From Paenibacillus sp. LHD-117 (GTDB lineage Bacteria > Bacillota > Bacilli > Paenibacillales > Paenibacillaceae), in the NCBI RefSeq assembly GCF_030929555.1, contig NZ_JAVFVT010000033.1, positions 20,715 to 84,714 on the forward strand: a stretch of DNA of 64,000 nt, written 5' to 3'. How positions within the stretch are numbered: the stretch's first letter is position 1; every line of letters starts with the position of its first letter. Under the pieces are notes generated by a model, which saw nothing but the letters and a program-made list of their open reading frames with translations, ran no database searches and was not told where the DNA came from. Shown piece by piece: positions 26,203-34,636 of the stretch. Made by a program: the position numbers and the translations under genes.

Positions 26203-27033
26203 CTATTTATCACCATTATGTTCCGAAATAGGCGGATTCCAAGTGAGCATATCGAAGACGACCCATTTTCCATCCGGGTTTATAATCGTAATCTTAAATT
26301 GATGTTCCCCCGATTCTGCCGCTTGTTTTCCTCCAAACTTAAAATCGACTACATAACTTTCGTAAAGCTCCTCAACTACATACTCAGTAGGCTCTCCATC
26401 AATATATTTCGCATGGTTTTTTTCTCGTTGTTCTCTTTCTGCTTGTGTTTCTTCTACCCCTTCAGGAGAAAAAACATCTTTCTCAGTCCAATTGTTTTCT
26501 TCAATTACTTTTTTCCAATATTCTTGATTGAGTCGTACAGATTCTTCGTAAGAAATTTCTTTACCCGTACTTTTCTCAATCATTTTTGCTTTATGGTCTG
26601 GTGCCGGTATCTTTGTGAATTCATAATCTACATTCTGCCAAGCATTTTCTCCAAAAAGGGATACGACCGAATCATGTTGATATTTATAAAATGGAGTAAA
26701 ATCTAGTTCGGCATGATTTTGTGGAGGAATTTTATCGGGTAGTGTGCCTGCCTCATTGGGATCAGACTCTGTGTTGCCTGCACTCGCATTTGGCCATAGC
26801 TCCCGCATTTCAGAGTATTTCTCCTGCTCCATGAGTGAAAGATAGGTTTTTACAACTTCATCGCGAGGATCCTTGCTGGCAGGCGATTCAGTAACCGAAG
26901 AACCAGGTGTTGTAGTATCGATTGCGCTTGGTTGATTTGAATTCGTATAAATCGTAATGACATAAAATAAGGCAGCCACCAAAACGAATAATAATAGAAT
27001 TGGCACAGTTAGTTTAAGAGTTAATTTTTTCAT
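26203..27033 (-). CDS. Membrane-anchored hypothetical protein
   Basis: Protein of 276 residues: an N-terminal helix (about 8-30) acts as signal-anchor, then a Ser/Thr-rich linker (DTTTPGSSVTESPASKD) and a charged extracytoplasmic domain. The part from about 58 (VVKTYLSLMEQEKYSEMREL) resembles the small alpha/beta 'accumulating' folds (NTF2/DUF4878-like), but this is a guess. AGAGGTG precedes the ATG. AT-rich compared with neighbours and 27 bp downstream of the peptidase-like gene, so probably cotranscribed with it. Confidence 0.65.
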   Translation of the reverse strand: MKKLTLKLTVPILLLFVLVAALFYVITIYTNSNQPSAIDTTTPGSSVTESPASKDPRDEVVKTYLSLMEQEKYSEMRELWPNASAGNTESDPNEAGTLPDKIPPQNHAELDFTPFYKYQHDSVVSLFGENAWQNVDYEFTKIPAPDHKAKMIEKSTGKEISYEESVRLNQEYWKKVIEENNWTEKDVFSPEGVEETQAEREQREKNHAKYIDGEPTEYVVEELYESYVVDFKFGGKQAAESGEHQFKITIINPDGKWVVFDMLTWNPPISEHNGDK

Positions 27034-27060
27034 AAGTACACCTCTTCATCTGTAATTTAG

Positions 27061-28146
27061 TTACGGACCAAATTGAGCAGTGTCATATCCCGGTTGACGC
27101 TGAAGATGCAACCAATAAGAACCGTCACGTGGCATTGTCTCAATTTCGTACCCTCCAGATTTTCCATTTGACACTCTAGTTCTCCAGTATGAAGTGCCTA
27201 CAGCAATGGGAGTACTGCTTGTATATTTGAATTCATTATATACACTGTTGTATAAGCTTTGTCCGCCAGCGTCGAATGCACGTCCACGCATGTGAAAACT
27301 TCTGTCCCATGAACCATCCGTTGTACTATTATTTTTCCATGAACGGAATGCACTAGACACAGACATGGATGAGTTCCCATTATAGTGGAATCTTACGTTC
27401 TCCAGAGACTGTAACTGATTCACAGAAAACTTTAGTTGTCTGTGATAAGCAGTTCCACTTGTATAGGCAGATGTACACCATACTTCATTAACTTTAAAAT
27501 TATCTGAAAGTTGTGTAGTTCCGAGGGAAGTCGTCCAGTTGGTGATCCATGGTCCACCTACAATATAATGATTAGAATCAGCGAAAGGAGTAGTGCTATT
27601 AACTCTGAAATCAAAAACCTTTACTTGATCTGATGCAGAATCATAGTGGATAACCAAGGAACCTAATTGAAACGCTGCTGCCGTCAATCGAACATAACGA
27701 ACGCCATCAATCATTTGTGCAGCCTTTTCTGTGGTGCCGGACCAAGTTAACGTGTTAGTTTTATTAGTGCTGGTGGCAGGATAATTTATTGTATACTGAT
27801 TTTCGGTTGTGAAGGATGTTGATCCATTAACAAACCTGATAATCTGTCCATTACGGGTAATCTTCCATGTGTTTCCACTGGATTCGGATGTAAAAGTTGC
27901 ACCTAAGATTTGAACTAGATCATCGACTTTGACCATAGTATACCCATCAACATTCTTCCCAGTTCTAAGCACGGTGTTTGATGTGGCTGGAACCTCCCCT
28001 GTCCCCCCTCCGACATTAGAAAATAATATTGTTTGATTGGTCGTTGCTGCGTGAACTGAGTCTTGTGAAAAGAAGAAAAAGGCTATTCCCAAGACAGCGC
28101 TGATTAAAAAAACGGTTCCGTGTTTGACGAGTGGCTTAAGACACAT
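27061..28146 (-). CDS. Stalk-domain protein with M15 peptidase-like C-terminus
   Basis: Exported protein of 361 residues. The signal peptide (about 1-34, ending SVHAA) is followed by a copper-amine-oxidase-like stalk domain (about 55-185) and a C-terminal domain (about 225-361) with SAFRSW and SFHMRGRAFD. The latter matches the SxHxxGxAxD zinc motif of peptidase M15 D,D-carboxypeptidases, and WLHLQ near the C-terminus can supply the last zinc ligand. Suggests a surface-bound peptidoglycan carboxypeptidase or binding protein. Low GC relative to the genome, in line with the neighbouring gene. The M15 call rests on one motif and the distal His. Confidence 0.7.
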   Translation of the reverse strand: MCLKPLVKHGTVFLISAVLGIAFFFFSQDSVHAATTNQTILFSNVGGGTGEVPATSNTVLRTGKNVDGYTMVKVDDLVQILGATFTSESSGNTWKITRNGQIIRFVNGSTSFTTENQYTINYPATSTNKTNTLTWSGTTEKAAQMIDGVRYVRLTAAAFQLGSLVIHYDSASDQVKVFDFRVNSTTPFADSNHYIVGGPWITNWTTSLGTTQLSDNFKVNEVWCTSAYTSGTAYHRQLKFSVNQLQSLENVRFHYNGNSSMSVSSAFRSWKNNSTTDGSWDRSFHMRGRAFDAGGQSLYNSVYNEFKYTSSTPIAVGTSYWRTRVSNGKSGGYEIETMPRDGSYWLHLQRQPGYDTAQFGP

Positions 28147-28840
28147 TCACAATACCTCCATTAATAGAATGTAGGATCATATGTCCGCATAAGAAATATT
28201 ACCTACTTATGGCAAGAATAGCATGCATTTCTTTTTTTGTAAATGAATATTTAATATATAAAGATAGTGTATATCAAAATGATTGTGCCTAAACTGTCGG
28301 CTGGATTTGGAGAAAAAATAGATATAGAACAACTTTCAAAAATATCGAATTCACTGTGATGTCTTCGTACAAAAAGTATGAGGTGATTCGCGTATTATTA
28401 TGAAGTGGAACTCCCCTTCTGATGAAGGATGGATTGAATAAGCCGAAGGAGAAAAAGGTAGCGAGTTGCTTGTGAAGCCTCCTTTTTTGCTGTGGCGTGA
28501 TGACTAAATGCGAAATCAACTGCATATCACTCGACAATTTATTATTAAGAACCTCTAACCCTAATCGGTATAATTTATTGTCTCGAATGGCACGCTGTCA
28601 TTATTTTGAGCGATTTCTAAAACGACAGTTGCCTCTGTAGTGATAGGTCTTGAGTCGAACTCATCTTGAGGCTGCCTATACAATAAACACTTCCTTTCTT
28701 GATTTTGTTGCCATATTACAAAAAAATATTTTGTAGCCCAGTTACTTCTAATCATGGACATGTTTCCTTTGTCCTCCTGCTGTCCTACCGAACAACAATG
28801 GACAACCGTCCCTACAAGTCCCTCCCGCGCACACGCCTAC
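28147..28840. other. AT-rich gap without a convincing gene
   Basis: About 690 bp of low-GC sequence. Two short leftward frames (28289-28537, 82 codons; 28561-28761, 66 codons) are open, but neither has a ribosome binding site or recognisable motif. The first includes implausible low-complexity hydrophobic ends. They may be the debris of one lost gene. No hairpin terminator or repeat was recognised here. Confidence 0.5.
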
Positions 28841-28877
28841 AAAAACAAAAAAAGAACCGCACACCAGTGCGGTTCTT
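28841..28877 (-). terminator. Intrinsic terminator of tRNA-Arg gene
   Basis: An 11-bp perfect stem (28852-28862 with 28867-28877), loop of four, followed on the minus strand by TTTTTTTGTTTTTG. It lies 13 bp after the tRNA 3' end. Confidence 0.88.
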
Positions 28878-28890
28878 GAATGTTTATATA

Positions 28891-28967
28891 TGGCGCGCCC
28901 GATACGATTCGAACGTACGACCTGCAGTTTAGGAAACTGTCGCTCTATCCTGCTGAGCTACGGGCGC
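28891..28967 (-). tRNA. tRNA-Arg (anticodon CCT)
   Basis: Cloverleaf on the minus strand: acceptor GCGCCCG pairs with CGGGCGC, D-arm GCTC...GAGC, anticodon loop TTCCTAA, T-arm loop TTCGAAT. Discriminator G and an encoded CCA follow (28893-28891). The anticodon stem has an A-C mismatch at its first pair. It reads AGG codons. Confidence 0.92.
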
Positions 28968-29058
28968 GCAACATTAGTTATTTTAACACGAGTCTTTCTG
29001 GACGTGCAACCCGCAACCGCCGCAACTGCTGGCGCAGCTTCAAAGATATGCCGATAGA

Positions 29059-29847
29059 TTATTCCACCCTCGGCTTCGCCGGATCGCAGTCCGGCTCCTT
29101 GATGTCCCCGTTTTCGAACAGCTTCCGCAAGTAATAACATTCCTCTCGGAACATATGGTTGGGCATAAGCGGGTCGATGCGGCTGAGCAGCTCTTCGGTG
29201 AGCTCCAGCTCTTCGATCTCCTTCAGGAACGTCATGAACACCGCCATCTCCAGATTGACGTCGGAATGGAATTTGCGAAGCGCGGGGTATTGCTCCCGCA
29301 TGGTGCGGAAGTACCCCGCGAGCTCGATTGCCTTCAGATAATATTGGTTAAAATGTTTCTCGAACTTCTGGCTCTGCTCGATCAGCCTTTTCTCGACGCC
29401 GTCGAGGTCCGCCGCGATCGCTCCGGCATGGCCGGCCGCGTCCGGCAGCCATAACAGATCGTGATGCAGGGAAGGGAACGTCGGAACGCCTTTCCCCTCC
29501 AGCAGGGAATTCAAGACGCGCAAATACTCTTCCAGCTCGTTGACCATATGGTTAAAGAACGAGGGCGACATGGCGACGGTGACTTTCCCCAGCAGCTGCC
29601 GATCCAGCAATTCAAGCTTGAACGCGCGGAGCTGCGTCGCCGCCTCCAACCCTTTGCCGTTCATTTCGGAAAGAGAGACGGACTGTTCTCTGGCTTGCTT
29701 CAGCAGCGTGTCGAACATGGTGATGAACTGCGCGGCTCTCCGGATATCGATTAATTCTTTCGGCGACAAGGCGTTATAGATGAATCTCGAGTGGTCGCCC
29801 AATATTTGCAGCCAGAACCGATGTTCGAACCAGGCTTTCTCGTCCAT
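29059..29847 (-). CDS. DUF2935 domain protein
   Basis: Protein of about 262 residues made of two similar all-helical halves. The first starts with EKAWFEHRFWLQILGDHSRFIYNAL and the second around ELEEYLRVLNSLLEG through HHDLLWLPDAAGHAGAIAADLD, both typical of DUF2935, a hemerythrin-like four-helix family of Bacillales and Clostridia. Conserved His and Glu residues in both halves could bind metal. Biochemical role unknown. ATG at 29847 is ten bases after GGAGG; the ATG three codons earlier overlaps that site. Confidence 0.85.
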   Translation of the reverse strand: MDEKAWFEHRFWLQILGDHSRFIYNALSPKELIDIRRAAQFITMFDTLLKQAREQSVSLSEMNGKGLEAATQLRAFKLELLDRQLLGKVTVAMSPSFFNHMVNELEEYLRVLNSLLEGKGVPTFPSLHHDLLWLPDAAGHAGAIAADLDGVEKRLIEQSQKFEKHFNQYYLKAIELAGYFRTMREQYPALRKFHSDVNLEMAVFMTFLKEIEELELTEELLSRIDPLMPNHMFREECYYLRKLFENGDIKEPDCDPAKPRVE

Positions 29848-29954
29848 GCGCAGCATCCCTCCGCAAAGCTGTTGTTTATTTTAAGCTATGGGAGGGGGGC
29901 TTGTCTTATGTCATCGGATTTGTCCAAGGTGAAACTTATACTTTCTTATATTTC

Positions 29955-29990
29955 AAAAAAAGCCCTCGACGCCTAAACGTCGATGGCTTT
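29955..29990 (-). terminator. Terminator overlapping the racemase stop codon
   Basis: AAAGCCATCGACG pairs with CGTCGAGGGCTTT around the TTTAGG loop, read leftward, and is followed by TTTTTTTG. The stop codon of the racemase gene is in the loop. Ends the three-gene ligase/MurE/racemase operon. Confidence 0.85.
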
Positions 29991-30692
29991 TAATTGTTTG
30001 CCGGATAAGGTAATCGACTTCTCCACCAATACTTGCATGGCGTCGACGCTGACTTCGGCCGATTGGCGGCTGAGCTTGATGCAGGATAACTCGGTGCAGG
30101 CAAGGATGACGCAGCGGCAGCCTTGGTTCACGACCAACTCGTCGATCAAAGCTTCGAGTTCATCCGGGGAGAAGTCCATGTTGCTCTTCACGTTTGTATA
30201 AATGATTTTCATCGTCTGTTCTTGGATTCGATCGTCATGCACATGAAGCTCCATGCCGTATTGCTCGCACACCTTGGCGTAGATGCCACTGCGGATCGTG
30301 CCGTTCGTAGCCAGGATGCCGATGCGGCTGCCCTTGCCGTACTGATCGTGGATGAGCTTGATCGTCTCCTCTACCATGTGAATGATAGGGACGCTCGTCA
30401 TGGCTTGCATTTCGTCATAAAAGTAATGGGATGTATTGCAAGGTATCGCGATATGGGATACGCCGGCCAGCTCCAGCAGCTTCAAGTCCTTCGCCACCGC
30501 TTCCAGGAACAGCTCGCCTCTGCCTTCGAGGATGACGGTCGTGCGGTCCGGAGCGGTTGCATGGTTCAGGATGATCATGTCGAGATGTTCCTGGTCGCGG
30601 TCGGCGGCCGTGTTCTCGATGACTTTGTCGAAGAAGACGGCGGTCGCCTTGGGGCCCATCCCCCCGATCACGCCTAAGCTTTTATGTTCCAT
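29973..30692 (-). CDS. Aspartate/glutamate racemase family protein
   Basis: Cofactor-independent amino acid racemase family (RacX/YgeA/aspartate racemase), 239 residues. Both catalytic cysteines are present: PCNTSH near residue 83-88 and ACTELS near 198-203. The N-terminal GVIGGMGPKATA matches the family. These enzymes interconvert L- and D-Asp, Glu or other amino acids. It is the last gene of an operon with a MurE-like ligase and an ATP-grasp ligase, so a D-amino acid made here may be the substrate for one of them. Substrate specificity cannot be read directly. Confidence 0.88.
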   Translation of the reverse strand: MEHKSLGVIGGMGPKATAVFFDKVIENTAADRDQEHLDMIILNHATAPDRTTVILEGRGELFLEAVAKDLKLLELAGVSHIAIPCNTSHYFYDEMQAMTSVPIIHMVEETIKLIHDQYGKGSRIGILATNGTIRSGIYAKVCEQYGMELHVHDDRIQEQTMKIIYTNVKSNMDFSPDELEALIDELVVNQGCRCVILACTELSCIKLSRQSAEVSVDAMQVLVEKSITLSGKQLKAIDV

Positions 30693-30757
30693 ATGTGTGA
30701 TGACCTACTTTTTCTTCAAAATAGTTGCGAAGCGCCGGCAACAAAAGCAGCCGCCGG

Positions 30758-32260
30758 TTAGGCTTGGCTGCTCATAATTTCGCTGACGATCTCCGCTTCG
30801 TTGAACGGGATCTCCGTCTTGCCGATCACTTGCGTCGTCTCGTGGCCTTTGCCGGCGATGAGGATGACGTCATCCTTCTCGCTCATGGCAATGGCGAATT
30901 CGATTGCTTCGCGGCGGTCCACGATGCCTCGGTACTTGCCGCCCGCGGCTTCCACCGCGGCGGATACTTCGGCGATGATCGCGTCGGGATCCTGATTCTT
31001 CGGATTGTCTGAAGTGACGACGCAGAAGTCGGCATGCTCCGCCGCCACTTTGCCCATCGCCTCGCGTTTGCCGCTGCCATCCTTGCCGGGCGCGGCGTAG
31101 ACGCCGAAGACGAGGATGAGCCGGCCTTTGGTAAACGGCCTAAGCGTCGCGAGCGCCTTCTCGAGACTGTCTTCCGTATGGGCGAAGTCGATGACGATTT
31201 TGCGGTCCGCGTCCTGGTAGACAACCTCCAGCCGCCCTTTGATGCGCTCTACGGCGCGAATGCCCGCGGCGATCTGCTCCAGAGAAACGCCTTCGCAATA
31301 CGCGCATGCGACTGCGGCCAAGCTATTGTACACATAGATGAGTCCTGGGAGGTTCACTCGAATGTCTACCTTGCCAGCAGGCGTGTGGGCTACGTAAGTC
31401 GTATGATCGGCCTCGTACCGGATATTCGTCGCAAACACATCTGCCAATGCCGAGGATGAGCCGTCCCCGATGCCGTATGTCATCAGTTTGGTGTCGTAAT
31501 GGCGAACCTTGTCCGCCAGCCGGCGGCCATACTCGTCGTCGATGTTGACGACGTTATAATCGCTCGTCAGGTCGAAGAGCATCGCCTTCGCCTCGTAATA
31601 TTCCTCCATCGTCCGGTGAAGCTCCAGGTGGTCGGGCGTCAGATTCGTGAAGACGCCGATGCGGAAGCGGGAAGCCGCGGCCCTCTGCAAGCTAAGCGCA
31701 TGCGAGGAGACTTCCATAACGCAGTAGTCGACATCCGACAGGGCCATGTCCGCGAACATATGCTGGAGATGGAGCGATTCCGGCGTCGTCGGCGTCGTCG
31801 ACTTCGTCGATAACGTTCGGTCGCCGATCATGGCGCCGATCGTGCCGATGACGCCGACAGAACGTTTCGTCCCTTCGAGAATCGATTTGATAAAATAAGT
31901 CGTCGACGTCTTCCCGTTCGTCCCGGTAATGCCGATCAAGCTCAGCTTCTCGGTAGGTTCGCCGTAGAACTTGGCTGCGGTAAGCGCCAGCGCCTTGCGC
32001 GTATCCGGCACTTTCAGCACCGTGACGGAGGCAGGCACGCCTTGAAGCGCGATGTCTCGTTCGACGATGATCGCGGCGGCGCCGTTCTCCATCGCTTTGG
32101 CTACATAGTCGTGTCCGTCTACGGTAAACCCCGCAATCGCGACGAACAGACCATTTTCGGCCACTTCACGGGAATCGAAGGCGATCGACATAATGTCGAC
32201 GTCAAGCTCGCCCTGCAGGGCGACAAAATCCAGCTTTTCCATTAAGGAACGCAGCAGCAT
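30758..32260 (-). CDS. MurE-like Mur ligase, divergent paralogue
   Basis: Mur ligase of 500 residues: N-terminal UDP-binding domain (about 1-95), central ATPase with P-loop GITGTNGKTSTT (about 109-120), TTPTTPES, EVSSHALSLQR and HLELHRTMEEYYEAKAMLF, and the C-terminal ligase domain from about 335. MurE adds the third residue (mDAP or L-Lys) to UDP-MurNAc-Ala-Glu. Here the mDAP motif DNPR reads DNPK, and the usual CGGDRDxGKR segment is replaced by VYAAPGKDGSGKR. A changed amino-acid specificity is therefore likely. It sits outside any mur/dcw cluster, between an ATP-grasp ligase and a racemase. A normal mDAP-adding MurE is expected elsewhere in the genome. Confidence 0.82.
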   Translation of the reverse strand: MLLRSLMEKLDFVALQGELDVDIMSIAFDSREVAENGLFVAIAGFTVDGHDYVAKAMENGAAAIIVERDIALQGVPASVTVLKVPDTRKALALTAAKFYGEPTEKLSLIGITGTNGKTSTTYFIKSILEGTKRSVGVIGTIGAMIGDRTLSTKSTTPTTPESLHLQHMFADMALSDVDYCVMEVSSHALSLQRAAASRFRIGVFTNLTPDHLELHRTMEEYYEAKAMLFDLTSDYNVVNIDDEYGRRLADKVRHYDTKLMTYGIGDGSSSALADVFATNIRYEADHTTYVAHTPAGKVDIRVNLPGLIYVYNSLAAVACAYCEGVSLEQIAAGIRAVERIKGRLEVVYQDADRKIVIDFAHTEDSLEKALATLRPFTKGRLILVFGVYAAPGKDGSGKREAMGKVAAEHADFCVVTSDNPKNQDPDAIIAEVSAAVEAAGGKYRGIVDRREAIEFAIAMSEKDDVILIAGKGHETTQVIGKTEIPFNEAEIVSEIMSSQA

Positions 32261-32287
32261 GCCATCAGCCCCTTCTCTTCTATTAGC

Positions 32288-33472
32288 TTATTTACGAATC
32301 AGCTTGCTCATGACTTTGCCGCCAATGATAGAAGCGTAGGCAAGGCCTGGCTTCGGGTCGCTCCAGCGCCAGATGGCATTCGCCTTCGGCTTGAACAGGG
32401 AACGGAACACTTGCCCCGGCGTCAGCTGCTTCGTCTTGATATAGTCGCGTACCGCGAGCATATCCTCGTAGAAGTACCAGAACACGCGTCCCGTATTCTT
32501 CGTGATCGCTTTCGGCTCAACCGGCGAGCCGGTCAGCTCCCTATACGTGATGTACGGGAAATTAAGGCCTACTTCATATAATAAATTGTTTAAGTTCGTA
32601 ATCCGAACGTTAATTTCGATCAAATAATACTGTCCCGTCTCCGCGTCCTTCTTGAATTCGATCTCGGCGAAGCCCTTCCAGCCGATCGCCTCCAGGAACG
32701 GAGCGCCGATCTCGAACAACTCGGGCACATGGCGCTGGCCTGTATAGACCGAGGCGCCGAAGTTGATCGGATATTGACGGAACTTCTGGCAAGTGAGCCA
32801 GTGCGTCACTTTGGAATCCTGATTCAAATAGGCGTCGAACGTGTACATATGGTCATCGAAGCCCGGAATGATTCGCTGGACGATCACTTCGAGTCCGGCT
32901 TTCTTCGCCTTCTCCAGCGCTTCGTTCAATTCTGCGTGGTTATGCACCTTGAACAGCTTGCGTCTGAACTTGGCTACGAAGGAGGGCGAGTCCGTCGGCT
33001 TCACGACGCAAGGGAATTTAATCATGGCATCGATCTTCTGGGCGAAATCTTCTTCGCCGACGCGGACCGTCTCCGGCACGTTCACGCCATGCTCCTGCGC
33101 CATGCGGTGGAGCACTTCCTTGTTCATGGCTTTCGTATACAGCCCTTGCTCCGTCTGCGGGATCAAGTAAAGCTCGCGAAGCTCGTCCAGATACTCGTCG
33201 ATCACCTCGACATAGGAGTCGTGGCAAGGAATCAGCACGGGCTTGGCCGACTGTTTCTTCGCGTAATCCTTCAGAAATGCGATGAACGCGCTCGTCTCGT
33301 CCTTATAATGAGGGGAGATGAGGCGTTCGGATGTATATTTCGACAGCGCGCCGTAAGCTTGTTTCTCCGAATAATCGACAGCGACGGTATGTATGCCATG
33401 TTCGCCGAGACACCGGATGGTGCTGAGGCCGATGTAATAATTGCAACCTAGAATAACCGCTTTATTGTTCAC
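32288..33472 (-). CDS. ATP-grasp carboxylate-amine ligase
   Basis: ATP-grasp enzyme of 394 residues. The N-terminal pre-ATP-grasp part begins AVILGCNYYIGLSTIRCLGE. The lysine-bearing segment FPCVVKPTDSP (about 153-163) and the metal-binding end YLIEINVRITNLNNLLYEVG (about 290-310) contain the ATP/Mg ligands. Family members join a carboxylate to an amine, as D-aspartate ligase Aslfm does on peptidoglycan precursors; that enzyme is genetically linked to an aspartate racemase. First gene of a leftward operon, 27 bp before the MurE-like gene. The D-Asp-ligase comparison is inference from context and length. Confidence 0.78.
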   Translation of the reverse strand: MNNKAVILGCNYYIGLSTIRCLGEHGIHTVAVDYSEKQAYGALSKYTSERLISPHYKDETSAFIAFLKDYAKKQSAKPVLIPCHDSYVEVIDEYLDELRELYLIPQTEQGLYTKAMNKEVLHRMAQEHGVNVPETVRVGEEDFAQKIDAMIKFPCVVKPTDSPSFVAKFRRKLFKVHNHAELNEALEKAKKAGLEVIVQRIIPGFDDHMYTFDAYLNQDSKVTHWLTCQKFRQYPINFGASVYTGQRHVPELFEIGAPFLEAIGWKGFAEIEFKKDAETGQYYLIEINVRITNLNNLLYEVGLNFPYITYRELTGSPVEPKAITKNTGRVFWYFYEDMLAVRDYIKTKQLTPGQVFRSLFKPKANAIWRWSDPKPGLAYASIIGGKVMSKLIRK

Positions 33473-33745
33473 AAGAGATCAACCCGCTATCCATTAGTAT
33501 ATGAAGACATTTTACTGCATCGCTTCTTATATTACAATTGCGGTCGGATGCCGCCGGAGATCGGGAAGAGAGAGGTGTAGGTCTATGGATCTACGAAAAA
33601 GGAATATATGCCCGCAGCTGTCGAAACATGCCTGAAAATTATAGCCATTCGTCGACAAGTTTTTACAAACTCTTCGGTTATGACGGAGTATAATGGAACT
33701 ATTCCTAACACGTCTGCCAGATAAGGAGTGTGCCTCGAAGCGATT

Positions 33746-33943
33746 ATGGATAAACAACACCTGCTGACTCAGTTGCAATCGCTTAGGCTCAAGCTTCACG
33801 AAATCGCCGAGGCGCGAGGCAGTTTGACAGACCCGGCCGTACTCGCAATCAGCGAAGAGGCCGACCAGCTCATCGTCGCGCTGCAATATTTGCAACGCGA
33901 GGAATTCGAGCATTCGTCCAATCTAAGAGATACAAAAAAATAG
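33746..33943 (+). CDS. Spo0E-like aspartyl-phosphate phosphatase
   Basis: Small helical-hairpin protein of 65 residues. The family signature is clear: two helices around LRLKLHEIAEARGSLTDPAV and the SxELD-type motif, here SEEADQLI. Spo0E-type proteins dephosphorylate Spo0A~P and so delay sporulation. ATG at 33746 is chosen by similarity; the nearby AAGGAG (33723-33728) is farther than usual, so the binding site is weak. Confidence 0.82.
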   Translation: MDKQHLLTQLQSLRLKLHEIAEARGSLTDPAVLAISEEADQLIVALQYLQREEFEHSSNLRDTKK

Positions 33944-33950
33944 ATGCTTC

Positions 33951-34415
33951 TCAACGATTTCGTAACTTTCGGAAAAATCGGGTAAGCAGCATAGCGCATT
34001 CCGCTTGCAGGACGCCGCTTGTGAGCTCCGTTTCGTGATTGAAACGGGGCTCTTGTAGTAGGTTCATAAGCGTTCCGGCGCAGCCGGCCTTCGGATCGAC
34101 CGTGCCGTAGACGACGCGCTTCACGCGGGATTGGACAATGGCGCCGGCGCACATGGGACAAGGCTCCAGCGTGACGTACAGTGTACAATCGAGCAGCCGC
34201 CAGGCGCCGATCCGGTCGCAGGCGTCGCGGATGGCGACCAGCTCCGCGTGAGCGGTGGGGTCATGCGTGGTCTCCCGGAGATTGTGTCCGCGCCCAATGA
34301 TTTCATTGTCCCGGACGATGACCGCGCCGATGGGAACTTCGCCGATCGCTTCGGCTTTCTCGGCTTCTGCGATCGCTTCCAGCATCCAATCGCGATCTTC
34401 TTGCTCTCTTCTCAT
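33951..34415 (-). CDS. tadA: tRNA-specific adenosine deaminase
   Basis: TadA, 154 residues, converts A34 to inosine in tRNA-Arg(ACG). The zinc and catalytic motifs are intact: HAE (near residue 57) and PCPMC (near 87-91), with the proton-shuttling Glu in HAEL. C-terminal FFRKLR is typical. Convergent with the small Spo0E-like gene, which ends only seven bases away. In Bacillus subtilis this gene lies near dnaX and the origin region; here the neighbour is a sensor kinase. Confidence 0.93.
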   Translation of the reverse strand: MRREQEDRDWMLEAIAEAEKAEAIGEVPIGAVIVRDNEIIGRGHNLRETTHDPTAHAELVAIRDACDRIGAWRLLDCTLYVTLEPCPMCAGAIVQSRVKRVVYGTVDPKAGCAGTLMNLLQEPRFNHETELTSGVLQAECAMLLTRFFRKLRNR

Positions 34416-34469
34416 AGTTGGGCTCCTATTCTAGCGATAGATTGATTTATTCAACGAACAAATATTCCG

Positions 34470-34587
34470 ATGTTAACATGCAGTGGATAAATCTGTGGAT
34501 AACTTTCGGATTATCAACAAAGTTACACACAATCCATCCACGTTTGTGTATAATGTATGTGGGTAGTGTGAATGGAATGTGGATAGT
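34470..34587 (+). promoter_or_regulatory. DnaA-box-like cluster and promoter of sensor kinase gene
   Basis: Upstream of the kinase lie TGTGGATAA (34494-34502, a perfect DnaA box in reverse), AGTGGATAA (34482-34490, one mismatch), TTATCAACA (34511-34519, one mismatch) and TGTGGATAG (34579-34587, one mismatch). A perfect palindrome ATGTTAACAT is at 34470-34479. A TATAAT -10 hexamer at 34549-34554 lies between them; the -35 is weak. DnaA binding here could link kinase expression to replication. Recognised by sequence match only. Confidence 0.5.
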
Positions 34588-34636
34588 CATAAAGTCGCAA
34601 GTCTCCCCGATCATCTCGCGAAGGATGTGTCGTTCA

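Noticed and set aside
28289..28761. Two short leftward frames in the AT-rich gap
   Set aside because: No ribosome binding sites, no recognisable sequence; more likely debris.
26070..28967. Genomic island integrated at tRNA-Arg with att sites
   Set aside because: No integrase and no duplicate of the tRNA 3' end was found; kept only as a weak finding.
34418..34636. Upstream extension of the sensor kinase from 34418
   Set aside because: It covers the DnaA boxes and the TATAAT promoter element and encodes implausible sequence.
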